Origin: JANQUM01 sp047630355
GTDB taxonomy: Bacteria; Bacteroidota; Bacteroidia; Cytophagales; Spirosomataceae
Assembly: GCA_047630355.1 (NCBI GenBank)
Contig: JBLHXN010000043.1
Span: 1 to 26,139 of the forward strand
DNA length: 26,139 nucleotides
Reading direction: 5' to 3'
This document shows positions 1 through 8,271 of the stretch, one piece after another; positions within the stretch are counted from its first letter, which is position 1, and every line of letters begins with the position of its first letter. The position numbers were made by a program, and so were the translations under genes. The notes beneath the pieces are model-generated. The model was not told where the DNA came from. It saw nothing but the letters and a program-made list of their open reading frames with translations, and did not search any database.

Positions 1-900
1 ACTCTCCAAGCAATCCAAGTATCTAATCTTGGATGGTACGACATGGGAAGCTGGGGACAAGTATATCCATTTGCTGACCTTGTGTATTGTTTACAAAAAC
101 GTTGCCGTCCCCATTTATTGGAAGCAACTGAACAAAAAGGGAGGGCATTCCTCCCAAGAAGACCGCAAGCTTCTTTTTGCCGAAGCCTTGAAAATATTCC
201 AATTATCGGGGATGATTCTAATAGCTGACAGAGAGTTTATTGGCGAGAATTGGTTTCGCTATCTGACTGATAACCAGATTGATTTTGTAGTAAGAGTGAG
301 TAAAACTTGTTATAAGTTACCCGTTTCAAAAGCATGGGGAAGTTCCCACGCTTATTTGGAGAAAAGAGCAAGTAAGCGAAAAAGTCCAGTCGGAAAACGG
401 TTCACCATGGGTACTGGCTGTTACAGTTTTGTAGCGGTTAAAAATACAAGGAAAGATGAAAAAGAACCTGTCCTGTTTCTGGTATCATCTCTAACTGATT
501 TTGCTAAAATAGCCGCCATTTACAAAGTGAGATGGAAGATCGAAACCTGCTTTAGACAGCTAAAAACCAAGGGCTTTAATATGGAAGATTTGAACTTCAA
601 GGACGATAATAAAATAGTCCTGATGATGAGCGTTGTCGTCATGGCTTATGTACTATCCATTGTTAAAGGGGTAAAAGAAACCAAAGTAAACAAACCGCTC
701 TATAAAAAATATCGGAGCGGACAGCGGTTATTGGCAATCTCACTATTCAGAATAGGATTGAGTAAATTGAAACAAAGTGTGTGGAACTTGAAAAGGTTTA
801 TCGAATCGCTGGATGAGATTTTCAGAAGCAAACCAAAGTTAAGTACACTGCTTGTCCAGTAGTATGGAGTTTCACTACTGTTGGTGCAGTTTTCTCCTCC
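1..900 (+). mobile_element. Right part of an IS4-family insertion sequence
   Basis: The IS4-type transposase reading frame reaches the left edge of the window and stops at 862. The noncoding tail after it (about 863-900) should contain the right inverted repeat, but with the left end missing the repeat and target duplication cannot be identified. The right boundary given is approximate. Confidence 0.7.
2..862 (+). CDS. IS4-family transposase, 5' end outside window
   Basis: This is a DDE transposase that cuts and rejoins the ends of its insertion sequence. The reading frame is open to the left edge, so the N-terminus is missing; about 287 residues are visible. All three catalytic acids are present: the Asp of LDGTTW (nt 29-46), the Asp of IADREF about 65 residues later, and the Glu in the YKVRWKIE segment. 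The last lies in a perfect Y-x2-R-x3-E-x6-K (YREK) signature, which defines the IS4 family. The C-terminus (to LLVQ) looks intact and no frameshift is visible, so the visible part gives no sign of inactivation. The TTG at nt 29 is not a true start because the frame continues upstream with family-like sequence. The left terminal repeat is outside the window and the right end could not be delimited. Confidence 0.93.
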   Translation, partial: LSKQSKYLILDGTTWEAGDKYIHLLTLCIVYKNVAVPIYWKQLNKKGGHSSQEDRKLLFAEALKIFQLSGMILIADREFIGENWFRYLTDNQIDFVVRVSKTCYKLPVSKAWGSSHAYLEKRASKRKSPVGKRFTMGTGCYSFVAVKNTRKDEKEPVLFLVSSLTDFAKIAAIYKVRWKIETCFRQLKTKGFNMEDLNFKDDNKIVLMMSVVVMAYVLSIVKGVKETKVNKPLYKKYRSGQRLLAISLFRIGLSKLKQSVWNLKRFIESLDEIFRSKPKLSTLLVQ

Positions 901-906
901 GTAAGC

Positions 907-1188
907 TTGCATAACCACATGCTTTTGGGCACAGTAAACCCCGCATTAGGCACTATTTTAGTTACATTTAGGTCTTCTACGAACACAGCTTTAGATATAC
1001 TTCAGACTTTAGAAGTAGGTGAAATGTTTATAATAGGTATAGAGGATATAGGTGGCGAGTCTTTTTCGCAAAGAATATACTGTACGTTCAGAACCTTTTC
1101 TATTGAATCCGCAGAATTAACTAATACCGGTTCGATAGCTAGAAGAATTAAAAGGGGCTGGGATTTTAATAGAAATGTAGCCCTGTAG
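907..1188 (+). CDS. Doubtful ORF beside the IS, possible gene remnant
   Basis: A 93-codon frame with a TTG start; the first ATG is at 919 and the frame is open upstream to about 817, inside the transposase gene. The protein has no recognisable domain, signal peptide or membrane segment. Its codons are AT-rich with many ATA and AGG, unlike the flanking genes. It may be the tail of a gene interrupted by the insertion sequence, or a chance ORF in non-coding DNA. No function can be assigned. Positions 1189-1278 hold no gene that I can see. Confidence 0.3.
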   Translation: MHNHMLLGTVNPALGTILVTFRSSTNTALDILQTLEVGEMFIIGIEDIGGESFSQRIYCTFRTFSIESAELTNTGSIARRIKRGWDFNRNVAL

Positions 1189-1278
1189 TTTGCTAATTAT
1201 TGAGCTTAAAACTTATGTGTGTGTGAAGTGGGTGGAGGGAGTGCCTGCACCATTGGTTGAATTTGGCAACTACTTGTG

Positions 1279-2463
1279 CTATTTATCATTCAAACTCCTC
1301 GCCAAATATACGCCCATGCTTGCACAAGCTTGAATGAGATAACCTCCGGTTGGAGCGTTCGAATCGAGCATTTCCCCGATGCAGAAGTGGTTTTTTATTT
1401 TTTTTATCTCAAAATTTGAATCTACGGCATTTAAGCTAATTCCTCCCGCAGTAGAAATGGCTTCGTCAATTGTGGCGGCGGCAGAAATCTTTAACGGAAA
1501 CTTTTTAATGAATTTTGCCAACGTTGGTGTGTCTAAAAACTCCTCTTTGGTCAGTGTTATTTTTATAAGGTCAATTACGGTGCGGGATAATTTTATTTTG
1601 CCTTTTAAAGCAGTTGTTATGTTAGAATTTGAATTTGTTAGCTTTTGAAGCAGGGTTGGTAAATCAATGGTGGGTTTGAAATCAACGTAAACTATCGCTT
1701 CGTTTTTGGAAGCCAGAAGTGCTTGTATTTCGGGGCTTAGTCCGTAGATAGCGTTGCCTTCAATGCCAAACTTGGTGATGACCGCTTCCCCTTTTTGGGT
1801 TTTATCTTGCAGTGAAATGGAGATGTTTTTTAGCGGTTTCCCTTCGTTGTTTTGGATGAATTGTGCGTGCCAGTTGACTTTGTAGGCACAGTTCGCGGGT
1901 TGGAACGGTAGGGTTTCGATTCCTCTTTCCTTAAAAATAGTTAGCCATGAACCATCAGAGCCGGTTACTTTCCAGCTCGCCCCGCCCAACGCAAAAACGA
2001 CATAATCTGAATGTACGATCTCGTTGGAATTGAATTCTAACGCATTTTCTTCGTTCCAACCCGTGAAGGTTTTGTTGAATTCGAATTGGACGTTTTTTTC
2101 TTTCAAATGGGTTTCAATGCACTTTAAGACTGTAATAGGTTTAATGCCTTTCTCAGGGAAAACCCTGCCGCTACTACCCAAAAAAGTTGGAATACCGATA
2201 CGTTGCATCCACGTTCGTAAATCAGCGTTGCTGAAATTATTTAAGGCATTGTCAAGAAATGAAGTTGGGGTATATTTTGCTTTGAAAGTAGAAAGTTTTT
2301 CGGCGTGAGTGAGGTTCAAGCCACCGTCGCCGGCAACTAAAAATTTACGTCCGAGGGTAGTATTTTTTTCGAAAATGGTAACGTCGAAGATGTCAGTATC
2401 TAAAAATGCCGCCAGAAACAAACTCGCCGTTCCTCCCCCTATAATTGCGACCTTTTTTTTCAT
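1279..2463 (-). CDS. HI0933/YhiN-type flavoprotein (FAD-dependent oxidoreductase-like)
   Basis: Predicted cytosolic FAD-binding protein of the HI0933-like family, closest in my judgement to the TIGR03862 (PP_4765-type) branch; its substrate is unknown. The N-terminus has the Rossmann motif IIGGGTAS at residues 7-14, where the last Gly of GxGxxG is Ser, followed by an acidic residue (FEK, about 31-33) for the FAD ribose. The family motif GRKFLVAGDGGLNLTH lies at 38-53 and GSSGRVFP at 96-103. The C-terminus carries GGISL and a second FAD-contact block with GEMLDSNAPTGGY. Length 394 aa is normal. I chose the ATG at 2463 because the Rossmann strand starts there; an in-frame ATG at 2487 would add eight unconvincing residues. 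It lies 67 bp after the SUKH-like gene on the same strand. Confidence 0.88.
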   Translation of the reverse strand: MKKKVAIIGGGTASLFLAAFLDTDIFDVTIFEKNTTLGRKFLVAGDGGLNLTHAEKLSTFKAKYTPTSFLDNALNNFSNADLRTWMQRIGIPTFLGSSGRVFPEKGIKPITVLKCIETHLKEKNVQFEFNKTFTGWNEENALEFNSNEIVHSDYVVFALGGASWKVTGSDGSWLTIFKERGIETLPFQPANCAYKVNWHAQFIQNNEGKPLKNISISLQDKTQKGEAVITKFGIEGNAIYGLSPEIQALLASKNEAIVYVDFKPTIDLPTLLQKLTNSNSNITTALKGKIKLSRTVIDLIKITLTKEEFLDTPTLAKFIKKFPLKISAAATIDEAISTAGGISLNAVDSNFEIKKIKNHFCIGEMLDSNAPTGGYLIQACASMGVYLARSLNDK

Positions 2464-2530
2464 GGCGGGTACTTTTACGGTTAACATTCCTGTTTTAGTA
2501 GCCGGTGATACGACTTCTTATTTTATCTGA

Positions 2531-3112
2531 CTATTTCGTTCTAACTCTCCAATAGTTTTCACTGATATTTTTATAAATTTGGTCCAATTCGGTTTGGTGA
2601 ATCGTTAAGTTTTCGTAGTCAATTGATTCCTTCAAATTTCGTATAAACTCAAAAATATTATTTCCTGCTTTCGCCCCGATTTTATCAGCTACGCTTGGTT
2701 CATGTCTCCAAACTTGATCTTTATTATCTTCCTGAACTCCTAAAAGTAAAACGTCAGACGAATTATCCATTAAGCCAATTTGGATAAAGCCTAATTTGTG
2801 CCAATTCTCGGTTTGGAGCTTATAGTTGTCAAATTCTTTCAATAAGTCTTGAGCATCAAAGATATAGTCCAAACAACCTTGGTAATCATTGCCTTTCGTT
2901 AACTCATACATGCTGAGTTGAGTCAGACTTATTTTATCTGAAGTCTGATCATTTATTTGAAGTAATTCACGCCTGATTAAATCCTTGCCGATTTTGTAGC
3001 TTCTAACAAAAGTCCGAAATGAATTTGGCAGTAAAGGTTCTTTCAGTAGTTCTTTTAACTCTTCTGACTTTTCTTCAATCTGTTCTAAAAGTTCGAATCC
3101 TTTTCTGTCCAT
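2531..3112 (-). CDS. SUKH (SMI1/KNR4)-like protein
   Basis: A 193-aa soluble protein with no signal peptide. The first third is rich in Glu and Lys and looks helical. The C-terminal half has the SUKH-like order: a hydrophobic strand followed by an acidic SSDVLLLGV strand, a QVWRHE strand, and a closing helix with FEFIRNL near the end. SUKH proteins are often immunity proteins for polymorphic toxins but also occur alone as general binding proteins. No toxin gene is adjacent, so the role is open. A well-spaced promoter lies just upstream (3129-3160), which suggests independent transcription. The family assignment is by pattern only and moderately sure. Confidence 0.6.
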   Translation of the reverse strand: MDRKGFELLEQIEEKSEELKELLKEPLLPNSFRTFVRSYKIGKDLIRRELLQINDQTSDKISLTQLSMYELTKGNDYQGCLDYIFDAQDLLKEFDNYKLQTENWHKLGFIQIGLMDNSSDVLLLGVQEDNKDQVWRHEPSVADKIGAKAGNNIFEFIRNLKESIDYENLTIHQTELDQIYKNISENYWRVRTK

Positions 3113-3128
3113 TGTTTTGTGATTTTAT

Positions 3129-3160
3129 CAAATTGAGGTCGCTACTACTGTAGGTCAAAA
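3129..3160 (-). promoter_or_regulatory. Bacteroidota-type promoter for the SUKH-like gene
   Basis: On the minus strand TTTTGACC (3160-3153) is followed, 19 nt after its TTG, by TCAATTTG (3136-3129), which matches the TAnnTTTG -7 element at 7 of 8 positions. Transcription would start about 10 nt before the ATG at 3112. Confidence 0.5.
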
Positions 3161-3193
3161 CCTTTAGTTAACCGCTGAAATCTTGTTTACAGG

Positions 3194-4096
3194 TCATTCT
3201 ACTTGTACGTACTTTCGCCAGTTATGTTGTTCTTTGAAACCCAATATTTCGCGGATTTTACGATTTGAAAAGAGGGCTTCGTGTTCTTCTAATTCACGGG
3301 TAATTGGTACACCCGGAAAAAACTGTTCGGCCAGTTCTTTACTCGGGATAATTGCTCCGTTGTCGTCGTTTCCGGCGTTGAAAACCTGATAGCCTAAGTC
3401 GTCTTTTTGTAAACACAGATCCACGATTTGCCCAAGATCTCGGGCATCAATGTAACAGAACGCATTCCGGCGTCGTACTTCAGGTTTCGCGAAATAATGC
3501 GGAAATAGCTCGGCGTATTCGTGTGGCTCAATGACATTGCCAATGCGAAGGGCATAAATATCAAAACCTGACCGCCGCTGGAAACTGCGTGCTGTTTTCT
3601 CATTAACGACCTTTGATAATCCGTAGCTATCCATCGGGTCAACGTCGTAGTCTTCCTCCAACGGAAGCGAATTAGGATCGGTTTGTCCGTCTGAAAAACA
3701 GATGCCGTAAGTAGTCTCGGACGAAGCGATGATAATCTTCTTGATGCCAAGTTTAACCGCCGCTTCAATAACATTGTAAGTACCCACGGTATTCACCCGA
3801 AAGGTTTCATTATCGGGGTTTATCAAGATTCTGGGTACAGCTGCAAAATGAACCACCGCATCAAATTTCGGAACGCCATTTCCTGCTTCCTGCTCACCCA
3901 GGTTTGCATAAGAACTCATGGCGTTAAACATTTGACCAGAATCCGTAATATCAGCAATCAGGTTATTTACTCCCGGATAGTCCAAAGGTTTCAGGTCAAC
4001 GTTCAGCACTTTATGTCCTTGGTCGAGGAGGTAAGGTATCACGTGTTTTCCCGCTTTGCCAGATCCTCCCGTGAAAAGTATTCGCTTCTGAGTCAT
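3194..4096 (-). CDS. NAD-dependent epimerase/dehydratase (extended SDR)
   Basis: A 300-aa extended short-chain dehydrogenase/reductase, likely acting on a nucleotide sugar or related sugar in the cytosol. The cofactor motif TGGSGKAG is at residues 9-16 and is followed by an acidic residue after the second strand (NVDLKP, about 32-37), which favours NAD. The active site is complete: SSETTYG at 125-131 and YGLSK with Tyr158 and Lys162. AVVHFAAVPR (about 80-89) is the usual SDR segment after strand 4. The substrate cannot be read from sequence; UDP-glucose-4-epimerase-like and uronate-dehydrogenase-like enzymes share this layout. It reads in the same direction as the helicase gene upstream, with 36 bp between them. 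Confidence 0.87.
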   Translation of the reverse strand: MTQKRILFTGGSGKAGKHVIPYLLDQGHKVLNVDLKPLDYPGVNNLIADITDSGQMFNAMSSYANLGEQEAGNGVPKFDAVVHFAAVPRILINPDNETFRVNTVGTYNVIEAAVKLGIKKIIIASSETTYGICFSDGQTDPNSLPLEEDYDVDPMDSYGLSKVVNEKTARSFQRRSGFDIYALRIGNVIEPHEYAELFPHYFAKPEVRRRNAFCYIDARDLGQIVDLCLQKDDLGYQVFNAGNDDNGAIIPSKELAEQFFPGVPITRELEEHEALFSNRKIREILGFKEQHNWRKYVQVE

Positions 4097-4132
4097 GAAC
4101 TTTGTTGTCTAATAGTGATTTATTTCGCCAAG

Positions 4133-5491
4133 TTACCTTTTATTCTTTTTCTTCATATTTTGAGTTTTGTCGCCACGCCTGAGTGGTTTTTTGAACCGCT
4201 CTTTTAGTTTTTGTTCGTAGCTCACTCTTTCTTTTTTCTCCTTGCTATTCTTCGCTGATTTTTCGTGAAAAGCTGCCCCGGTTTCATTGAAGGTGTTTCT
4301 GTCGGAAAGCTCTTTGTGCACCACCGGTTTATCTTTTTCCTCCGGAGTGAGTTGACTGGATATCGTCAGTTCTTCGGGCAATTCCGTAACCGGAATAGTG
4401 TAGTTCATCAGGCTTTCAATATCCCCTTTTAAGCCTTTTTCCTTCTCGGTGTAAAAGAGCAGGGCTTTTCCTTGTGCGTCGGCTCTACCTGTTCTTCCGA
4501 TTCGGTGAATGTAGTTTTCGGGATAGAAAGGAGTATCAAAACTAATTACATGACTAACTTTTTCTAAATCAATTCCACGAGCAATTACATCGGTTGCGAT
4601 CAGGATTCTACTGTTACCATTTTCAAAACTTGCAATAGATTTGGTCCGATAATTCAGTTCTTTACTACCGTGAATTACGGAAGTTTCTGGTTCGAAATCC
4701 AAAAGTTCAAACAATAAGTCTGCGTGAACTTTAGTACCCACAAAAATCAAGACTTTAGAATACTCTTCGCTGTTTGCTAATAGTTCGTTGAGTAAATTGA
4801 CCTTAGTGTAAAAATTGGGAACGTCGTAAGATTCTTGCGTAATATTGGTCAGCGGCGTACCGCTGATAGAGATGGTTTTCTTGACTGGGTTAATCAAAAA
4901 CTTACCAATCAATTCATCTACATATTCTGTCATGGTGGCAGAATAGAGAATATTCTGTCTTTTGGGTGGAAGTAGCTCAAAGATGTTTCGCAGCTGGGTT
5001 TTATAACCAAAGTCAAGCATGATATCCACTTCGTCAATCACCAGTTTTTTAATTGATTTTAGCCGCAATACATTGCTTACGGCAAGGTCGTATAAGCGTC
5101 TGGGAGTCCCCACAATAATATCCATGCCCTCGGCAACAGCTACGCGTTGAGGCTTTATATTGTTCGAGCCGCCGTAAACTCCCAAAACCCGTACGCTGAG
5201 GTGAGTGGTTAATCTTTCGAGTTGCTCTACTATTTGAATAACAAGCTCAGTGGTGGGAGCCAGAATTAAAACCCTCGGACTTGGTTGATCCGAAAACTTC
5301 AGGTCCTGCAAGATTGGGAGTAAAAAAGCGATTGTTTTTCCGGTACCAGTCTGGGCAATTCCCACAAAATCGGAACCCGCCAGAATCGGAGAATACGATT
5401 CTTGTTGGATAGGAGTTGGCTTTTCAATGCCTTGATTGGCGAGTGCCTCACTCAGCTGTTTTTTGATTTTGAAATCGTCGAAGGTGTTCAT
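4133..5491 (-). CDS. DEAD-box family ATP-dependent RNA helicase (DEVD variant)
   Basis: A 452-aa two-domain RNA helicase of superfamily 2, expected to unwind RNA duplexes or remodel ribonucleoproteins, for example in ribosome assembly or cold growth. Motifs in order: Q motif GIEKPTPIQQ (21-30), motif I AQTGTGKT (46-53), Ia PTTELV (79-84), GTPRRL (128-133), motif II DEVD (153-156), motif III SAT (184-186), IV LIFVGTK, V ATDVIARGID (299-308) and VI HRIGRTGR (329-336). Two blocks deviate: motif II is DEVD rather than DEAD, and Ia is PTTEL rather than PTREL. The ATPase and arginine-finger residues are present, so activity is expected. The last ~60 residues are Lys/Arg-rich, typical of an RNA-binding tail. 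No clear promoter was found in 5492-5665. Confidence 0.95.
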   Translation of the reverse strand: MNTFDDFKIKKQLSEALANQGIEKPTPIQQESYSPILAGSDFVGIAQTGTGKTIAFLLPILQDLKFSDQPSPRVLILAPTTELVIQIVEQLERLTTHLSVRVLGVYGGSNNIKPQRVAVAEGMDIIVGTPRRLYDLAVSNVLRLKSIKKLVIDEVDIMLDFGYKTQLRNIFELLPPKRQNILYSATMTEYVDELIGKFLINPVKKTISISGTPLTNITQESYDVPNFYTKVNLLNELLANSEEYSKVLIFVGTKVHADLLFELLDFEPETSVIHGSKELNYRTKSIASFENGNSRILIATDVIARGIDLEKVSHVISFDTPFYPENYIHRIGRTGRADAQGKALLFYTEKEKGLKGDIESLMNYTIPVTELPEELTISSQLTPEEKDKPVVHKELSDRNTFNETGAAFHEKSAKNSKEKKERVSYEQKLKERFKKPLRRGDKTQNMKKKNKR

Positions 5492-5665
5492 ACTGCAAAG
5501 TAATCGAGAAAAACCTTCAAATGATTGCCTTTTTGGTAACTATTTTGAAAAAGACGTTCGTTTTTTTTCGTTCCCGCCAACTGAGTGTTGGATTTGCATC
5601 ATCGGGGTTAAAAGCGGCTACTTTTCTGATCTGTAATTACGGTTGGGATTTGACAGAATGTTTTA

Positions 5666-6775
5666 TTATTTCTTTTCAGGTATAAGACCCAATTGAGTAA
5701 ACTTTTCTATCAAAAAATCGGCGTACCTGATAAATCCTAAATCAGTAAAGTGAACTCCGTCAACAGTTCCTTCGTGGTCTTTTCCCGTGGCATTTTCGCT
5801 ACTTACGTAAAAGATATTTTGAAATCCGCCGTCAATCATTTTTGTGTATTCTATTTTTAGAGCGGCGTTTTTTTCGTGAATCACTTCTTCCCGTTTTTTA
5901 TCCAGAACGGATGATTCATACAAGAAATTCTCAATAAAAATAATGGGAGTTTCGGGTCGTTTCTCTCGAATAGTTTTTACGAGCGGAATCGTGTTAGTTG
6001 TAACCTGCTCTGCATCCATATTTGGTAAGCATTCAATCACGTAAAGTAGGGGGCTAAACTCCGAGATTAACTCATTAATTGGTTGCTCCATTTTACCATT
6101 CCCACTGAACCCAAAGTTGATACAATCAATATTTAATTTTCTGGAAATAATATTGGTATGTGCCATTCCGGGGCGGGACGCACACCCGCCTTGGGTAATA
6201 CTGGTTCCGTAAAAAATGATTGATTCACGGTTCTTTTTTAACGGTTTCTCGATTACGCTGTTTGCATCAATTCCTACTTCAATGCTTTTAATACCATCAT
6301 AAAGAGGTAAGTACATTTTAAACTCCCGCATTTCAACGGGCATATTGTTTATCAGCAGGTATTCATTTTCAATGCCATTTGGGCGAGCCGTATTGAGGTA
6401 TTGCCAAGTTCCGTTATTGTTGAAGTATAAATCAATGCCCTTGATTCCGGTCTCCGCCATGTGGTTCATTTTGTTATCGTTCAACACTGTCCATTTCACG
6501 CTGATACGAGCGGAATTGGAAAGAAATCTGATTGACATACCGGCTGAGGCTTTAGACAAATTCCAGACGGGTTTCCGGACAAGTTCTTTGTACAAAAGCG
6601 GTAACCTGTCATACCGGTTTTCTTTCAGAGAATCGGGAATTTGAGTACCCTCCAATACGAAAGAGTCTTCCCCGTAATAAACGACGTTTTCTACCTCTTG
6701 CGAAACCGTTAAAAGTGGAATGCTTAGAAACAGAAAGAGGTAGTTGTAAATTGTTTTGCGTTGCTTTTTAGTCAT
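5666..6775 (-). CDS. Secreted GxDLY-SGNH/GDSL hydrolase
   Basis: A 369-aa exported esterase/hydrolase. A signal peptide is clear (positive start, hydrophobic stretch at about 11-24, TVSQE). The N-terminal beta-sandwich-like domain contains GIDLY at 113-117, the hallmark of the GxDLY domain that precedes SGNH hydrolases. The SGNH domain follows: block I GTSITQGG (190-197) with nucleophile Ser192, Gly/Asn of GFSGNG (222-227), an ECLPNMD segment in the third-block region, and the D-x2-H pair DGVH (Asp339, His342). Members act on acylated polysaccharides or other esters in the periplasm or outside; the substrate here is unknown. It sits 19 bp after the small membrane protein gene on the same strand, so the two are probably cotranscribed. 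Confidence 0.9.
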   Translation of the reverse strand: MTKKQRKTIYNYLFLFLSIPLLTVSQEVENVVYYGEDSFVLEGTQIPDSLKENRYDRLPLLYKELVRKPVWNLSKASAGMSIRFLSNSARISVKWTVLNDNKMNHMAETGIKGIDLYFNNNGTWQYLNTARPNGIENEYLLINNMPVEMREFKMYLPLYDGIKSIEVGIDANSVIEKPLKKNRESIIFYGTSITQGGCASRPGMAHTNIISRKLNIDCINFGFSGNGKMEQPINELISEFSPLLYVIECLPNMDAEQVTTNTIPLVKTIREKRPETPIIFIENFLYESSVLDKKREEVIHEKNAALKIEYTKMIDGGFQNIFYVSSENATGKDHEGTVDGVHFTDLGFIRYADFLIEKFTQLGLIPEKK

Positions 6776-6794
6776 GTTTAATCAGTTTGTAAAT

Positions 6795-7127
6795 TTAACC
6801 ACGACCGTTTTGTACTCCTTCGTTCCATTTTCTAATGAACTCATCCGACCACGCATCCCAGCCGATGGTTGAAAGTGTCCAGATGGTAACTCCTAAAACA
6901 ACCACGTTTAATACCAAACCGATAATGGCAATAATTTTGCCCTTCTTAACTTTGCCGATATTGGAATAAGCCGTCGGGTTTTCTGCGTAAACCTTTTCTG
7001 ACTTTCCCGCCAGATATAAAGAAAACAGCGATAAAACGATGGCGAACCCGCCAAAGATGAAAAGGATGCAACTTGAAAGTGCAGATAGGTAAATGAGTGT
7101 GCTGTTGGGAAGTTTTCTCGCTGTCAT
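6795..7127 (-). CDS. Small two-helix membrane protein, CCC-motif family-like
   Basis: A 110-aa inner-membrane protein with two hydrophobic segments (about 10-40 and 65-88) joined by a charged loop with KSEKVYAENPTAYSN. The order KLPN, first helix, LAGKSEK, a YAENP-like loop, a GKIIAIIG second helix and a Trp-containing tail matches small Bacteroidota proteins called 'CCC motif membrane protein'. Here the cysteine cluster is reduced to a single Cys (SSCI). Function is unknown. It lies between the XRE antitoxin-like gene (42 bp upstream) and the SGNH hydrolase. Confidence 0.75.
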   Translation of the reverse strand: MTARKLPNSTLIYLSALSSCILFIFGGFAIVLSLFSLYLAGKSEKVYAENPTAYSNIGKVKKGKIIAIIGLVLNVVVLGVTIWTLSTIGWDAWSDEFIRKWNEGVQNGRG

Positions 7128-7169
7128 AATTCAGAGTTATTGTGAGATGTTGGGGTTTGTAGGTTTACG

Positions 7170-7661
7170 TTACATAGTGCTTCTCTTTTTACGCAGTAAA
7201 TCGTTTAGTGAATAGAGGGAGTACTTTTTTCGTTTGGTAGCGATTAATCTATTCAAATCATTCTTTGCCTGAATTTCAATCCATAACATTGGACTGTGAT
7301 TGAATAATTGACTGAGTATCAACGCCATGTCGTGACTTATAGGGCGTTCTCCGCTGATTAGCTTGCTTAGGTTTGAAGGTCTTAGATCTAAGTATTCTGC
7401 AAATTGTTTCTGTTGAATATTTAATGTTTTTAAAATAGTTTTTAGAAACTCACCTGCGGGTTTGATCTCGGATCTATTTGAAACCAAATAATCTTCCATT
7501 TGGTACTTAATAGTCACCAAATCAATATCTCTTCGCTGGTCTTCTGTTCTTTCACTAGACCTCTTTAATAAAATAGCTTGAAAGTCATTAAACCCCTGCG
7601 TACCAATATCCATTTTCTGAGTTAATGTGCTTTGTTGTGGTTCGTCTATTATTTGTTTCAT
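7170..7661 (-). CDS. XRE-family HigA-like antitoxin
   Basis: A 163-aa DNA-binding protein. The HTH domain spans about 68-125 (EFLKTILKTLNI, QQKQFAEYLDLRPSNLSKLI, SGERPISHDMALILSQLF) and continues with PMLWIEIQAKNDL, the typical HigA ending. The first ~65 residues are an extra N-terminal segment rich in charged residues and without a recognised domain; it may contact the partner protein. The gene starts 2 bp after the stop of the GNAT-like gene, so the two are translated from one message. By family logic it would neutralise the upstream product and repress the operon. The pairing as toxin-antitoxin is inference; the HTH call is firm. Confidence 0.83.
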   Translation of the reverse strand: MKQIIDEPQQSTLTQKMDIGTQGFNDFQAILLKRSSERTEDQRRDIDLVTIKYQMEDYLVSNRSEIKPAGEFLKTILKTLNIQQKQFAEYLDLRPSNLSKLISGERPISHDMALILSQLFNHSPMLWIEIQAKNDLNRLIATKRKKYSLYSLNDLLRKKRSTM

Positions 7662-7663
7662 GG

Positions 7664-8158
7664 CTAAATAGTTTTTGTTCTCTGTAAATATTTTTTAATT
7701 AGTTTCTCGCCGTTTTCAAAGTCAATAAACATCCGCTGACCAAGAGCTAATTCTGCTCCGTACTTTTCTGTGTACCAGTTGATTAAGTTGGTTTTGGACA
7801 CAAATGTTAAGAATCCTTTGTAGTTACCTGAGAGTTTAAGACTCTCTCTACAAGCAAACGCAATTAAACAACCTGCTACATAATCATAACGCTTGTTCTG
7901 TTGCCCCACATTATGGGGAGCTACTTCTAAGGCATCCATTACCAGCATGTCGTATTCGAACTTTAAGTGCAAAGCTCCCTGTATTTGACTTGGAGAATCT
8001 AATGTTCTTAGAATATAAGATTGCCCATTTTCTTTATTTGACAGACTTCGCCAATTAAAACTCCACCCGTCTTTCTTTAAGGGACTAGTAGTTCCTTTTA
8101 TTGAAACAATCTCAGACTTTACCAATTCCCCGTTTGTCTTATCTAAGATATAAATCAT
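7664..8158 (-). CDS. GNAT-fold acetyltransferase-like protein, probable toxin of a TA pair
   Basis: A 164-aa cytosolic protein whose C-terminal half has the GNAT layout: strand LVMDALEVAPHN (about 72-83), then KRYDYVAGCLIAFACRES (89-105) at the acetyl-CoA pyrophosphate loop and following helix, then GFLTFVSKTNLINWYTEKYGA, the usual last strand, helix and strand. The loop is YDYVAG rather than the classical Q/RxxGxG/A, so acetyl-CoA binding is not proven. GNAT toxins of TA systems acetylate aminoacyl-tRNA and stop translation; whether this one does is unknown. It is the first gene of a two-gene unit with the XRE protein. The toxin-first order is the same as in higBA. A small dyad (8165-8183) lies just before its ATG. 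Confidence 0.62.
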   Translation of the reverse strand: MIYILDKTNGELVKSEIVSIKGTTSPLKKDGWSFNWRSLSNKENGQSYILRTLDSPSQIQGALHLKFEYDMLVMDALEVAPHNVGQQNKRYDYVAGCLIAFACRESLKLSGNYKGFLTFVSKTNLINWYTEKYGAELALGQRMFIDFENGEKLIKKYLQRTKTI

Positions 8159-8164
8159 GTGCGA

Positions 8165-8183
8165 AGATATGAAATAGTTATCT
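8165..8183. promoter_or_regulatory. Candidate operator dyad before the GNAT/XRE pair
   Basis: A perfect 5-bp inverted repeat, AGATA and TATCT separated by 9 bp, ends 7 nt before the toxin-like start codon. A HigA-type repressor often binds such a site. It is short, so chance is possible. Confidence 0.25.
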
Positions 8184-8271
8184 CATTTGTATAATTTATA
8201 ACCTATTTGTTGTCAGTTATTGTCATCAAGATTTGAGAGTTTCGGGTTGAAAACTTAGTCAACGTCGTACT

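Noticed and set aside
3394..3774. 126-aa minus-strand frame inside the epimerase gene
   Set aside because: Same strand but another frame; the SDR motifs are all in the main frame.
5436..5636. Plus-strand ORF across the helicase start
   Set aside because: Partly overlaps the helicase gene in antisense and has no family features.
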